DNA of 10,638 bases. Origin: Nephromyces sp. MM_2019. Lineage: Eukaryota; Apicomplexa; Aconoidasida; Nephromycida. The position numbers and the translations under genes were made by a program. Positions within the stretch are counted from its first letter, which is position 1. Each line of letters starts with the position of its first letter. Below are positions 1 to 7,792 of this stretch, piece after piece. The notes under the pieces are model-generated. The model was not told the DNA's origin and did no database searches. It saw only the letters and a list, made by a program, of their open reading frames with translations. The DNA lies in contig JADHZB010000967.1 of NCBI GenBank assembly GCA_015657535.1, positions 6,365-17,002 of the forward strand, given 5' to 3'.

Positions 1-41
<41 letters not shown>

Positions 42-85
42 GTGTGTGTGTGTGTGTGCGTGTGTGTGTGTGCGTGTGTGTGTGT
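1..85. repeat. (TG)n microsatellite at the left edge
   Basis: An almost pure TG dinucleotide tract with three CG interruptions runs from the window edge, so its true length is unknown. It opens a TG-polarity block on the + strand that continues to about 240. Alternating purine-pyrimidine tracts of this kind can adopt Z-DNA in principle, but nothing here shows that they do. Confidence 0.97.
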
Positions 86-126
86 ATTTTGCCTTCCTCT
101 TAATGGAGATAATGGGTGATTTTCTG

Positions 127-240
127 GCTAGAATGTGTGTATTTGTGCGTGTGTATATGTGTATGTAAGTGTGTGTGTGTATATGTGTATGTAAGTGTGT
201 GTGTGTGTGTGTATGTATGTATGTGTGTATATGTGCATGC
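127..240. repeat. TG/TATG-rich tract with a 26-bp tandem duplication
   Basis: A second TG-rich stretch, separated from the first by about 40 unique bases. Positions 155-180 and 181-206 are identical 26-bp copies that begin ATATGTGTATGTAAG and end in (TG)n. After them come TATG steps to about 240. No coding signal is visible. Confidence 0.9.
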
Positions 241-1300
241 GTATTCAACTTTTTTCTTCTGATGTATGTGTTGTAAGGCTAGTACTTTTGGGTTAAAGCC
301 GCCGATACATTCGTGTACCCTGTGTTGTTAGTCTGTCGAACACACACACACACATATACACCTGGACAAACTCGCACTTGCCAACACTTAGACTTGCACA
401 CACAAACCTACGCGCTTACGCGTATAACCATGCACTAACGCATACACAAATGCACTCACACGCACGCATTTGCGCACACGTGCTCGCACACATCAACGTA
501 CAGACGCAGTTTTGTTTCACACATACGCATTTACGCACACACACTCGCCTATACTTAGCATAAGACTGAATTCACACACTGACACACACAAATATACGCT
601 TACGCCTTATACCTGGCCTATTAATCCTCTAAGCATAGCTAGATCTCCTCCTCTTCGCCGTTTTGATACTTTAGGGTTCCACAAGATTCTTCTAATAAGA
701 AGAACAAGTCGTCTGAAGATAAGAAAGATGATGAGAGTTCGCCTGGCCCTTCAACTAGCTCCTGAATAGGATGATGGAGCCGCACACACATTAGAGAAAA
801 GCTATTTAAGTAGGGACACGCACACAAGATATATCGTAGAAGAAAACGCAATGGTGTGTAACGCACACAGTAGAATTCTCAGATAGTTTATATTGTGTCG
901 AAATACCCCTTAATAGGCGCGTTTGAGCGCTGCGCACACACATTCGAAGTCCTGATGTTAGACAATAGTAATGAAGAGACTCGCATTCAAGTTTTAGCGA
1001 ATGCGCTTACGCACACATACAGTGAAAAATGTAGGTGAAATGTTGCATATTTCCGTACCCACACTCATATATAAACATGCTTGCACACTGTTACCACTGC
1101 TTACCATGTACACACGTGAGTGCTTAAGATGCGAGCTTTCAAACGCACGCGCTGATTCGCACACTCATCAAGGCCTTAGTATGCTCAAGCACACACACAC
1201 ACTTGCTCCTCAGGCATTCCCGTTTACAAAGATCTACTCACTGATACATTTCGTGTGTGCCGAAGATATTTGCTGTACAAACAACTTCAGTTACTAACAA
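241..1300. other. CA-polarity block, mostly non-coding
   Basis: From about 340 the + strand carries scattered CACACA tracts about every 30-60 bases (for example 340-353, 545-552 and 1190-1201), with hardly any TG tracts. Open frames rich in His and Thr arise from these tracts and are not evidence of genes. Short stretches without CA tracts at 640-765, 880-1035 and 1215-1290 could hold exons. Read on the minus strand, 1215-1290 contains a perfect GTGAGT donor-like word just after an open stretch ending in Met-Tyr. On the + strand, 883-1034 is open and ends at an AG|GTGAAA donor-like word. Neither can be confirmed from sequence alone. Confidence 0.5.
639..761 (-). CDS. possible terminal exon, acidic Leu/Ser-rich peptide
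   Basis: On the minus strand a pyrimidine-rich stretch ending in CCTATTCAG|GAG at 762-764 looks like a good 3' splice site. It is followed by 40 codons and a TAG at 641-639. The peptide starts ELVEGPGEL, has a Ser/Phe/Leu/Asp-rich middle and ends in NGEEEEI. The upstream sequence on the same strand is TG-rich, as expected if introns here are UG-rich. The + strand of the same stretch offers a rival: after a TTTAG acceptor at 674, 30 codons rich in Lys, Ser and Asp end at TGA 763-765. Both read like protein and at most one is likely real. No family is recognised. Confidence 0.25.
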   Translation of the reverse strand, partial: ELVEGPGELSSSFLSSDDLFFLLEESCGTLKYQNGEEEEI

Positions 1301-1432
1301 TGAAAGTTTTTCCGTTGTTTCTTGTATGTTGAAGGATGTGGGACGTTATAGATGTTGTGTGTGTGTGTGTGTGTGTGTGTGCTTTAATTGCTCTCGAGCT
1401 TTGTAAGGTGCATCAGAGAGTGGTGGGCTTCG

Positions 1433-1697
1433 CTTGTGTTGGAGCGAGATTGTTGGTGTGTGTGTTGTAGTAGATTGCTTGTGTGCGTATGTGTTGTGTG
1501 AGATTGCATTTGGGTGTGTGTTGCAGTGGGATTTCATGTGTGTGTTGGAATGAGATAGTAAGTGTTCATGTTGGAGTGAGATCGCCGGTGCGTTGGAACG
1601 AGATTGCTTGTGTTTGAGCTCGACTGATATTGCTTATGGGTCTGTTGGAGTGAGATAGTAAGTGTGTGCATTGCAGTGAGCTTGCTGATGTGTGTAG
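1433..1697 (+). repeat. degenerate tandem repeat, about 25-bp unit
   Basis: About ten diverged copies of a unit close to TGTGTTGGAGTGAGATTGCT follow one another with spacing of roughly 23-30 bases. Good copies include GTTGGAATGAGATAGTAAG near 1544, GTTGGAGTGAGATCGC near 1571 and GTTGGAGTGAGATAGTAAG near 1643. Divergence between copies suggests an old array. Frames through it carry stops and it is not treated as coding. Confidence 0.75.
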
Positions 1698-1712
1698 CAT
1701 CTTGTATATAAG

Positions 1713-1888
1713 GCGATGCCTCCCGAAAAGACATCCTTACATCTATTAAGCAGAGTATGTACCTCATGAAGAAATTACTGGTAAACTTCCCGCTGAGGAG
1801 TAGAGTTGCAGTTCTGCTCTGCACACAGTTAGGAGTCAAGCGTACATCTGTGTGTGCGAGTTGCGAAACATACACAAACACAAGCTGA
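1713..1888 (+). CDS. possible exon, small basic peptide
   Basis: A + strand frame is open from 1712 to TGA 1886-1888 between two minisatellites. It reads as a mixed, protein-like peptide: DASRKDILTSIKQ, then YLMKKLLVNF, then RVAVLLCTQLGVKRTS, ending in a Cys/Thr-rich tail. An internal ATG at 1766 would give 40 residues. If it is an internal exon, the acceptor could be TATAAG at 1707-1712 and the donor the GTGTGT at 1850, where the sequence turns TG-rich again. Open frames of this length are common by chance, so support is the amino-acid mixture only. No family is recognised. Confidence 0.25.
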
Positions 1889-1940
1889 TACTCTCCATTG
1901 TACTTGCAGCATTAAGTACACTTTATTTGTGTGTCCACTA

Positions 1941-2128
1941 TGTGTGTCGGGTTTGGAGGTGAAATATATAACACACATTGGCAGTCCGCTGTGTGTGTGA
2001 GGTTTGGAGGTGAAATATATAACACACATTGGCAGTCCGCTGTGTGTGTGAGGTTTGGAGGTGAAATATATAACACACATTGGCAGTCCGCTGTGTGTGT
2101 GAGGTTTGGAGGTGAAATAACACACCTT
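1941..2128. repeat. 51-bp tandem repeat, 3.6 copies
   Basis: The word GTTTGGAGGTGAAAT recurs at 1951, 2002, 2053 and 2104, exactly 51 bp apart. Copies two and three are essentially identical. The first differs slightly at its left end, and the fourth has a 4-bp deletion after GAAAT and then diverges. Each unit carries GTGTGTG on one side and ACACACA on the other, so a single strand could fold into a 7-bp stem. Because 51 is divisible by three and the unit lacks stops in several frames, long shadow frames run through it on both strands. Confidence 0.95.
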
Positions 2129-2484
2129 GGCATTCACTCCTGCGGTGTATGTGGGTCTCGAAGATCGCATAGCGCCCACCCTATCTAATGCCTATACTGT
2201 GTGTGCTAATTCCCTTGAGCTGTTGCTAATTGGCACAGCCTGTCGCTTGCTTGGAGGTTACTCTGAGAATGCAGGTAGTTAGTGGAGGGCAGGAACTGCT
2301 GGCTTAGATTACGTGCTCATAGTATCTATAAGTGCGTGTTAGAGCAAGCTGAGCAAAACTGCACACACGTATATTGGAACTGCTTTAAGCCATATTCAAG
2401 ATGTAGTGAACGCTAGCAAACTACCTGGAGCCTAGCGTATAACTGCCTAGAGATAAGCATTTGAAATGGAGTGCTGACCTGCTT

Positions 2485-2619
2485 TATAACACACACACAA
2501 GAGGGGCTATTGTGTCTGTGAGAATGCCTTATTACACACACGCATGGGCGGCTAGTATCTTTTTGAGAATCACCTATCACACACACGCAAGTAGCTCTGA
2601 AGCTTTTTTCTCTCATGTA
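2485..2619. repeat. degenerate 45-bp repeat, three copies
   Basis: ACACACAC cores preceded by ATAA/ATTA/ATC start at about 2488, 2533 and 2578, exactly 45 bp apart. The sequence between them is clearly related, with GAGAAT followed by CCTTATTA or CACCTATC. On the minus strand the unit is 15 codons and gives CVCVI followed by a variable decapeptide. Divergence is moderate. Confidence 0.75.
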
Positions 2620-2900
2620 AGCATTCTAAAATAACTGAAAAGGCGTGTGTCCATACATTCAGTTTTGAATAGTGTGCCCACATACGCCGACTTTGTTATA
2701 TCATAGGAGCACACACACTGATGAAGCTGAGGCACTGTTAAAGTTTATGCTGCTAACAAGGTGTGTCGATCCCTTTACACACAGAAGCTCTGGGCTCGCT
2801 CACGTGCACGAATTCCATCCAGTAATTCACACGTGAGGACTCCCTCAACTTACTCACACACACGGAATCTCTCAGCCCACTTACACTGCCATAGATACTA

Positions 2901-3036
2901 TCAGCTCACACACACAGCCTCTCTGAACTGACACACACAGCCTCTCTGCATTGACACACACAGCTTCTCTGAACTGACACACACAGCCTCTCTGAACTGA
3001 CACACACAGCCTCTCCTCTCTCAGCTCACACACACT
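2901..3036. repeat. 23-bp tandem repeat, about five copies
   Basis: The unit GACACACACAGCCTCTCTGA recurs with CAG at 2915, 2938, 2961, 2984 and 3007, exactly 23 bp apart, with single-base differences between copies. Both ends are framed by the related word TCAGCTCACACACAC (2901 and 3020), as if the array grew inside a duplicated CA-cored word. The period is not a multiple of three, so it is unlikely to be coding. Confidence 0.95.
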
Positions 3037-3439
3037 ATATACGCCGTGAGCAAGCGCACCAAGTCACTCGCACACACACCCGCACACACGCTCACACACA
3101 CTCGTACGCAAAATGCTTCACGTTTCATCATAAAGGGTAGCCTCACTATTTTGTACACTACCAGCCATCCTCATGCTTACATAATACACCCACAGACACA
3201 CACGCAGACACACGCAGACACAAAAACATTTATAATATACTTAAGGCTTTGCGGTTTTGGTAAGGATTTCTCGAGTACTCAAGAGTATTCGAAGGCTTCC
3301 TCCTCCTCTTAAGTTTTGAATGAATCTTTATCGATGTGTGTGCTTTTGAAGAGAAGGAGGAGGTGAGTGATTTCTCGCAGCATGTCAAAAGTGCAGTTAA
3401 AATCAAAAGCCTCTGGGCAATACCCACTTTCACGCATAC

Positions 3440-3960
3440 ACACAATGAGGCAGCGCTTTTTTGCACATACACACAGTAGAGGAGTGCTTTTACGCGCACA
3501 CCAGATATGGCACCCCTTGCATACACAAATATAGTAGAGGAGTGCTTTTATGCACACACACACAAGGTATGGCACCCCTCTCGTCCACCCCTACAGAGTA
3601 GAGAACCACTTTCATCCACACACACAAGTTATAGCACCACTTTCAACAATGCACACACGGTAATACACCCTTTCCATCGACATATAGACAATGGAGCAAC
3701 CCTCTAATCCACGCACACACAGTAGAGGCACCCCCTTCATACACAGACGCTCGGTAATATACCCTTTCCATCGACATACAGATAATGGGGCAGTCCTCTC
3801 ATCCACACACACACAGTAGATACACCCCCTTAATCCACACACGCAGGCTGTGGCACCTCTTTCATCCATACACGCACCCTTTCCATTGACATACGGACAG
3901 TAGAGCACACCTCTCATCCAGATACACACATTAGAGCCCCCCTTGCATTCACACACACAC
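3440..3960. repeat. degenerate CA-spaced array with a longer sub-unit
   Basis: ACACAC cores recur about every 25-36 bases, each followed by words like AGTAGAG, then GCACCCC, then CTTTCATCCA. A longer unit is superposed: ACCCTTTCCATCGACATA occurs at 3667 and 3761 (94 bp apart), and a diverged copy begins near 3876. The minus strand stays open through 3612-4043, giving a Cys/Val/Gly-rich periodic peptide with no ATG at its left end. I treat this as a by-product of the repeat, though a Cys-rich repeat protein cannot be excluded. Confidence 0.7.
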
Positions 3961-4060
3961 GGTATCACCCCCTTCCTTCCTCCCTTCCTTCGACACACAC
4001 AAATATATGCATATGGAGCACGCTTTTCTAGCTGCGAGAACACACAGAGGCATATCCACT

Positions 4061-4770
4061 CGTGTATGATGAAGGTGGAGTATCTTCATAAATGTAGATT
4101 TCTGCACTTTTTCAGCTGTACTCTCATCTTTGTAGTGAAGACGTTTTTTGTATGGAATTTTGTTTTTTTAAAGGAGATTTAAGAGGGTATGTGTTTGATG
4201 TTTTTTCTGCGTAATTGCTGAGGAGAATGTGTGCTTGGAGATTCAATTGAGAAGCAGAGGTAGGATTTCTTAGCTTTGCTTTGGGTTGAAGGATAGTTGG
4301 TGCGAAGAGATGGAGGCTCCAGGGCTTTGGAGTGTGTCTGTTCATGAGTCTGTTTGTGAATGAGTATGCCTGTTTCTCCGTGTGTGTGCGTTTTTCTTTG
4401 TGTGTATGTGCTGCGCTCTCTGTGTGCTTCACTGTGTGTGTGTTTATCTGCATTTTCTTGTGTATCTCTCAGCTAAGTGTGTGCGTGCCTCATGAACGAG
4501 CATGAAGTGTGTTGCGTTGAAGCAATTAGCGAGTGTATAGGAGACCCTAAATCTCGTGTTTATCTCGCTGTCTGTATAGTACTACTACCCTTACACATGT
4601 GTGTGTTTGTGTGTGTTTTCCTAACTGCTTCAGCTCCCTACTTATAATAGCTTCTTCAAGTGGCTGCACTACCTACTGATAAGCTTTTTTGCTTAGAAAA
4701 CCGTGTAAAAGCCCCTGTTGGTGCTGCTTCCCAGTATACAGCAACATAATCTATTGGCTGGATGGGTGCT
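4061..4770. other. TG-polarity block, mostly non-coding
   Basis: The + strand switches to TG tracts between 4080 and 4620. One small open frame (4492-4647) is listed separately. At 4217-4260 the + strand has a GCTGAG|GAG acceptor-like word, a short open stretch and AGCAGAG|GTAGGA, a plausible donor. The minus strand is also open over 4124-4453 with an ATG, giving a 109-residue frame whose first third is His/Thr from CA tracts. Neither reading is convincing. Confidence 0.45.
4492..4647 (+). CDS. possible small protein with a hydrophobic segment
   Basis: ATG 4492 opens a 51-residue frame ending at TAA 4645-4647. The first 20 residues are mixed and acidic (start MNEHEVCCVEAISECIGD). They are followed by PKSR and a hydrophobic stretch of about 25 residues (VYLAVCIVLLPLH onward) that could span a membrane. 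Part of the hydrophobic stretch is encoded by a TG tract (CVFVCVF), which yields Val and Cys whether or not it is translated. It lies in a TG block and reads with TG on the sense strand. It may equally be an internal exon or chance. No family is recognised. Confidence 0.2.
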   Translation: MNEHEVCCVEAISECIGDPKSRVYLAVCIVLLPLHMCVFVCVFLTASAPYL

Positions 4771-4890
4771 GCACACGCCAAAACGCGCACACACAAACGC
4801 CTGAGCATGTGTATGCTCTTTTGATACAAAAGAGGTTTTGTTTCATTTCAGAGTCGTGTTAGAATAGTTGATCGTCGTTTTTTATCTCTT

Positions 4891-5337
4891 TTAGAAGCAA
4901 ATATGTTTCTTGTTTAATGCTGTAATCTCCCTCTTCATAGATTCCTGTATTTTCTCTGTTTCTTCCTGATTTTTGCCATGATTTCGAAGATGTAAAGACT
5001 CTCTTTCCCCAATTTTTGGTTTCGAAATTGGAAGCGATTTTCTTCCTTTATAGGATGGTATAAACTTTTTTTTTAGAAAGACGCACACACTCGCAAACAC
5101 GCACAGACAGACACAGGGACATACACACAGACATGAGCACATGCACACAGACGAACACAGAAATACCCACATACACACCCACACACAAATACCCACATAC
5201 ACACGCATGCGCACGCGAATTTGCACATCTACACGCACACACACACTCCGAGCACAAGATATCACTAGATTAGTGAAATTCCACACTTTCGCCTCTGTTT
5301 TGCCTACTGTAGTGTGTGCATGTGTGTGTGGCGTCGT
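4891..5337 (-). CDS. possible gene: two exon-like ends joined by a TG tract
   Basis: The minus strand is open for 149 codons from 5337 to TAA at 4893-4891. The ends look like protein. Near the start is VGKTEAKVWNFTNLV, preceded by CTACAG, an acceptor-like word. The last 60 residues are strongly charged, with SKPKIGERESLHL, then NQEETEKIQESMKREITAL, which could form a short coiled coil. The middle, 5080-5260, is a TG tract on this strand and reads as Val/Cys repeats. Either the middle is an intron, with donor near GTGTGTG at 5250 and acceptor AAAG near 5071 or 5053, or it is translated. No ATG is seen at the left end, so the gene would begin further upstream. No family is recognised. Confidence 0.35.
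   Translation of the reverse strand, partial: TTPHTHAHTTVGKTEAKVWNFTNLVISCARSVCVRVDVQIRVRMRVYVGICVWVCMWVFLCSSVCMCSCLCVCPCVCLCVFASVCVFLKKKFIPSYKGRKSLPISKPKIGERESLHLRNHGKNQEETEKIQESMKREITALNKKHICF
5161..5204. repeat. 26-bp direct duplication in a CA tract
   Basis: The 18-base word AAATACCCACATACACAC occurs at 5161-5178 and 5187-5204, 26 bp apart, inside the CA-rich stretch 5084-5260. Confidence 0.85.
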
Positions 5338-5461
5338 CTAGAAAAGAATTCGCTTTTTTCTCTGGCTAAATTTTTTTAATTTTGTTACCACGAATTTGTG
5401 TGTGCATTTGTGTTTGGCTGAGTATTTGCGTGTTTGGATGCTTCTGTATTTGATTACTCTG

Positions 5462-5494
<33 letters not shown>

Positions 5495-5576
5495 AATGAG
5501 CACGCTTTTCTCAGTGTTTAAGTGTTTGTGTGTATTTGAGTACTTTTATGCTTTCTAATGCATGAAGGAGTGTATA

Positions 5577-5577
5577 N
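5577..5577. other. ambiguous base (N)
   Basis: A single unresolved base in TGTATANAAA. It marks a low-quality or polymorphic position in a TG-rich region and affects no called gene. Confidence 0.99.
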
Positions 5578-5785
5578 AAACACTGGAGTATCTTATGTGC
5601 CTATATGTGTTTGGAGATAATATTGCGTGTACGTGCACCTACTCCCCTGACTGTAACTGTGTGCATTTTTTATGTGCGTTTATGTGTGTGTGTTGTATGA
5701 AAGTTATTTAATGAGATTTATCGCATTTTGATTGGTTCATCGTAGCTCCTATCTTTTCGTTAAGGAAAGGGTAAGTATAAACTAA

Positions 5786-5851
5786 AGTGTGTGTGTAACT
5801 TTTGTATAGCCATCTAATTGTGTGTGTGTGTAACTTTTGTATAGCCATCTA

Positions 5852-5884
<33 letters not shown>
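5786..5884. repeat. 35-bp tandem duplication ending in (TG)n
   Basis: TAACTTTTGTATAGCCATCT occurs at 5796 and 5831, 35 bp apart, each copy preceded and followed by (TG)4-5. The second copy runs into an uninterrupted (TG)n at about 5854-5884. The arrangement looks like an early stage of a TG-anchored minisatellite. Confidence 0.93.
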
Positions 5885-5887
<3 letters not shown>

Positions 5888-6239
5888 CCAGTGAGTGTCC
5901 TTTGAGAGTCCATTGACTCCTGTTCTTACTAAAGAGTGAGTACTGTTGCATAAACTTGTGTGTCTTTTTGTTTTAACAATTCATTACTTCTCCTGACGGT
6001 AGTATACGTGTATATCCGTGTACGTTTTTGTGTGTGTGTGCGTGTATCTCTGCACGTGTATTTAGTCCTGTTTTTTTCGGCCCTTCATACTGTTTTAAAT
6101 GTGCTCGGTGTACGTAGATCGCCTATTCAAGCTCTTATCTTCGAATTAAGAAGGAAAAGTGTGTGTTAGTTCTGTCTTTTAGGCTTGATCTGTTACTGGT
6201 AATCTTTGAGTTTACCCTTGTGATGATATGCATTCCATG

Positions 6240-6640
6240 GGAATGAAGCATGAATTCACACCTAACGGTCGAAACACGTACACGCACACTGAAACTGTGA
6301 AAATTCACAAGCTTGAACTTAAACTAAATCTCACACACACAGGAAGCTGAAGCTTAAAGTTCAAAAACTCGCATTCACTCTCGCAAATTCACGTTGAGAC
6401 ACTTAGATTTTATAAACACATGCACACACTCACTCTCGTGCACACCAATTCGCGTACACACACGCATATTAACACACTTGCACACACGTGCAAATTCGTA
6501 GCAACGCACTCTCACACACACATAAGTACCTTTTTTTAAGATACTGCATGCTACCAATATGTTTCACCACACAATCACCTTAGTGTGTGTATGTACACAC
6601 ACACACACTCACTCTAGATACCATTTGAAGCATTGAGTTG
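6240..6640. other. short CA-polarity block
   Basis: CA tracts lie on the + strand from about 6255 to 6610. The minus strand is open at 6557-6375 with Cys/Val-rich content explained by the tracts. No gene is supported. Confidence 0.5.
6583..6606. repeat. near-perfect palindrome of TG and CA arms
   Basis: TGTGTGTAT and TACACACACACA meet head to head around a central GTAC. Eleven of twelve base pairs match with no loop, centred between 6594 and 6595; the mismatch is A6591 against C6598. It sits at the switch from a CA block to a TG block and could extrude a cruciform. Confidence 0.85.
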
Positions 6641-6773
6641 GATGATCTGGTGTGTATAGTAGGAGCTTCTTTTAGCTTTGAAGGCGCACGTTTTACTGCT
6701 TCATTTAGAGACTACGATAAGCCTCTGGTATGCTGCAGTCTATGGTTTATTCCTGTGTGTATGTGTGAGGCAG

Positions 6774-7047
6774 CAGTAGAGATGAGGAAGTGATTCGAGC
6801 TTCCAAAGCATTATTTCTGGGTGTATGTACACCCGACACATGGCAGTTTGATAGCTTCAAACGGTTGTGTGTAGGCTTTTTGTCGGTCAAGAAAGCCATA
6901 CGCGAAGAGGCGAAACGCCGACACACAGTGTCTGCTGATATATACGCTGGAATTCTCAGTGTATGTCTGTGTGTGCGTTGTGTTTCAACGTTAGCGTTGG
7001 AATTCAGTGAACAGGTTGTGAGTATGCGGTCTTGGATCGCTGGATGA
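6774..7047 (+). CDS. possible exon, unrecognised mixed-composition peptide
   Basis: The + frame is open from 6769 to TGA 7045-7047. GAGGCAG at 6767-6773 could be the 3' splice site; no ATG opens the frame. The peptide is well mixed: SRDEEVIRASKALFLG, then PDTWQFDSFKRL, then a Lys/Arg/Glu-rich segment (VKKAIREEAKRRHTVSADIY), then a Val/Cys/Leu-rich part and SMRSWIAG. Donor-like words are GTGTATGT at 6959 (phase 1) and CAG|GTTGTGAG near 7014 (phase 0). Only the first is in phase with the possible exon at 7793-7926. No family is recognised. The amino-acid mixture and a length of more than 90 codons in a TG block are the only support. Confidence 0.33.
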
Positions 7048-7383
7048 GCCAGGCTAGAGGAAGGCTTGCTTCATTAATGTAAGAGAAGGGGGGATGTGTG
7101 TATGTGGGTTGGATGAGTATGTTTGTGGTTGATTATTTGTTCGTGATATTGTGTGCATGTGTGCATGTGTGTATGTGTGGGTGTGTGAATATCTATGTAT
7201 GTGTGTGTGTTATTATCTGTGTTTCTCAGTAACGGTGGCTATATATGCATTTTTGGGTTATGGTGTACATGTGTATGTGTGTGTCTATGTGTGTGCGTCT
7301 TAGCATGTGGTGTATGGTGTATGTTTTTTTGTGTGTGATGGTTTTCATATGTATTTTTAATGATATATATGTGTGTGTGTGCG
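7048..7383. other. TG-rich non-coding stretch
   Basis: TG tracts broken by ATG, TATG and GGTG steps run through to 7383. A G6 run at 7088 is one of only two runs of six or more G or C before 8232. No gene signal is seen. If 6774-6958 and 7793-7926 are exons of one gene, this lies in its intron. Confidence 0.6.
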
Positions 7384-7792
7384 TTTAAGCTTTCTTCTGT
7401 GTGTGTTCTTACTCTCGCTTTCTCTTCTTCAGAGGGTATGTATGTTTAAACTTTCTTTTGTGTGTGTGTGGTTGTCTCTTTTCTCTTGAGGGTGCGTTGG
7501 TTTACTCCTTCCCTGGTGTGTGTGTACGCCTTCCCTGGTGTGTGTGTACGCCTTCCCTGGTGTGTGTGTACGCCTTCCCTGGTGTGTGTGTACGCCTTCC
7601 CTGGTGTGTGTGTACGCCTTCCCTGGTGTGTGTGTACGCCTTCCCTGGTGTGTGTGTACGCCTTCCCTGGTGTGTGTGTACGCCTTCCCTGGTGTGTGTG
7701 TACGCCTTCCCTGGTGTGTGTGTACGCCTTCCCTGGTGCTTTTTTAAGCCTTCTCTTGTGTGTGTTTTCTCCCCCTCTCGCGCCTTCTTCAG
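7384..7792 (+). repeat. three diverged acceptor-like cassettes around a minisatellite
   Basis: A cassette of TTTAA, a CTTTCTT-like pyrimidine word, (TG)4-5 and a long C/T stretch occurs at 7384-7435, 7445-7491 and 7741-7794. The first and third end in CTTCTTCAG, a strong 3' splice-site-like word; the second ends in CTCTTGAG. In the first, CAG at 7430-7432 is followed after only AGG by GTATGT at 7436, so an acceptor and a donor are almost back to back. The 22-bp array lies between copies two and three. Confidence 0.65.
7507..7738. repeat. 22-bp minisatellite, about 10.5 identical copies
   Basis: CCCTGGTGTGTGTGTACGCC plus TT recurs with CCCTGG at 7511, 7533, 7555 and so on to 7731, exactly 22 bp apart and without visible mismatches until it breaks at 7739. 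Such homogeneity points to recent expansion or ongoing conversion. The period is not divisible by three, so each frame cycles over 66 bases; two + frames and one minus frame stay open through it, which produces 115-171-residue shadow frames. Confidence 0.98.

Larger units (their letters stand above)
1301..2335. other. TG-polarity block, mostly repeats
   Basis: The + strand switches to TG tracts, starting with (TG)n at 1354-1381. Two minisatellites (1433-1697 and 1941-2128) fill most of the block, and a possible exon lies between them. After the second array, 2234-2308 is a short open stretch on the + strand with a CACAG acceptor-like word before it and CAG|GTAGTT at 2273-2281. This is too little to call an exon. 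The rest shows no gene. Confidence 0.5.
2336..4060. other. CA-polarity block, mostly repeats
   Basis: The + strand again carries CA tracts throughout. Three arrays (2485-2619, 2901-3036 and about 3440-3960) occupy much of it. At 3185-3225 CAGACACACG is repeated about three times, and at 3965-3990 there is a pure pyrimidine stretch of CCTT steps. Between arrays, the minus strand is open for 51 codons at 2905-2753 with a mixed composition that includes WMEFVHVSEPRASV; this could be an exon but has no independent support. The stretch 3230-3430 is free of CA tracts but contains no long frame. Confidence 0.5.
5290..6239. other. TG-polarity block without a clear gene
   Basis: TG tracts on the + strand dominate, including (TG)n at 5464-5493. 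One + frame, open to TAG 6167-6169, has a protein-like end (SALHTVLNVLGVRRSPIQAL and a basic tail) from about 6085, preceded by a T-rich tract and an alternative acceptor-like GTACGTAG at 6119. It could be an exon but has no further support. Nothing else coding is visible. Confidence 0.45.

Noticed and set aside
1..240. Telomere or subtelomere end
   Set aside because: A pure TG tract with CG interruptions lacks a TTAGGG-type or irregular TG1-3 telomeric pattern, and similar tracts occur throughout the window.
378..769. Two His/Thr-rich plus-strand frames of 61 and 99 codons
   Set aside because: Most of their length is CACACA tract; the protein-like end of the longer frame overlaps better readings in other frames.
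883..1034. Plus-strand exon ending AG|GTGAAA
   Set aside because: Although it is open and protein-like, it reads with CA on the sense strand and includes CA-derived His-Thr, and the opposite strand has equally plausible pieces; it cannot be told from chance.
1705..1712. TATATAAG as a TATA box
   Set aside because: It lies only a few bases before the first ATG at 1716 and inside a possible splice junction, with no other promoter signal.
1829..2188. Open frames of 61-116 codons on both strands across the 51-bp array
   Set aside because: The unit length is divisible by three and lacks stops in several frames, so all these frames come from the repeat; they encode simple reiterations.
3440..3960. 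CRISPR-like array of spaced ACACAC cores
   Set aside because: The cores are six to ten bases of simple dinucleotide, the spacers are related to each other and vary in length, and the window looks eukaryotic.
3612..4043. Minus-strand 143-residue Cys-rich frame
   Set aside because: It is explained by the degenerate CA-spaced repeat, starts without an ATG, and its Cys/Val content follows from GTGTGT.
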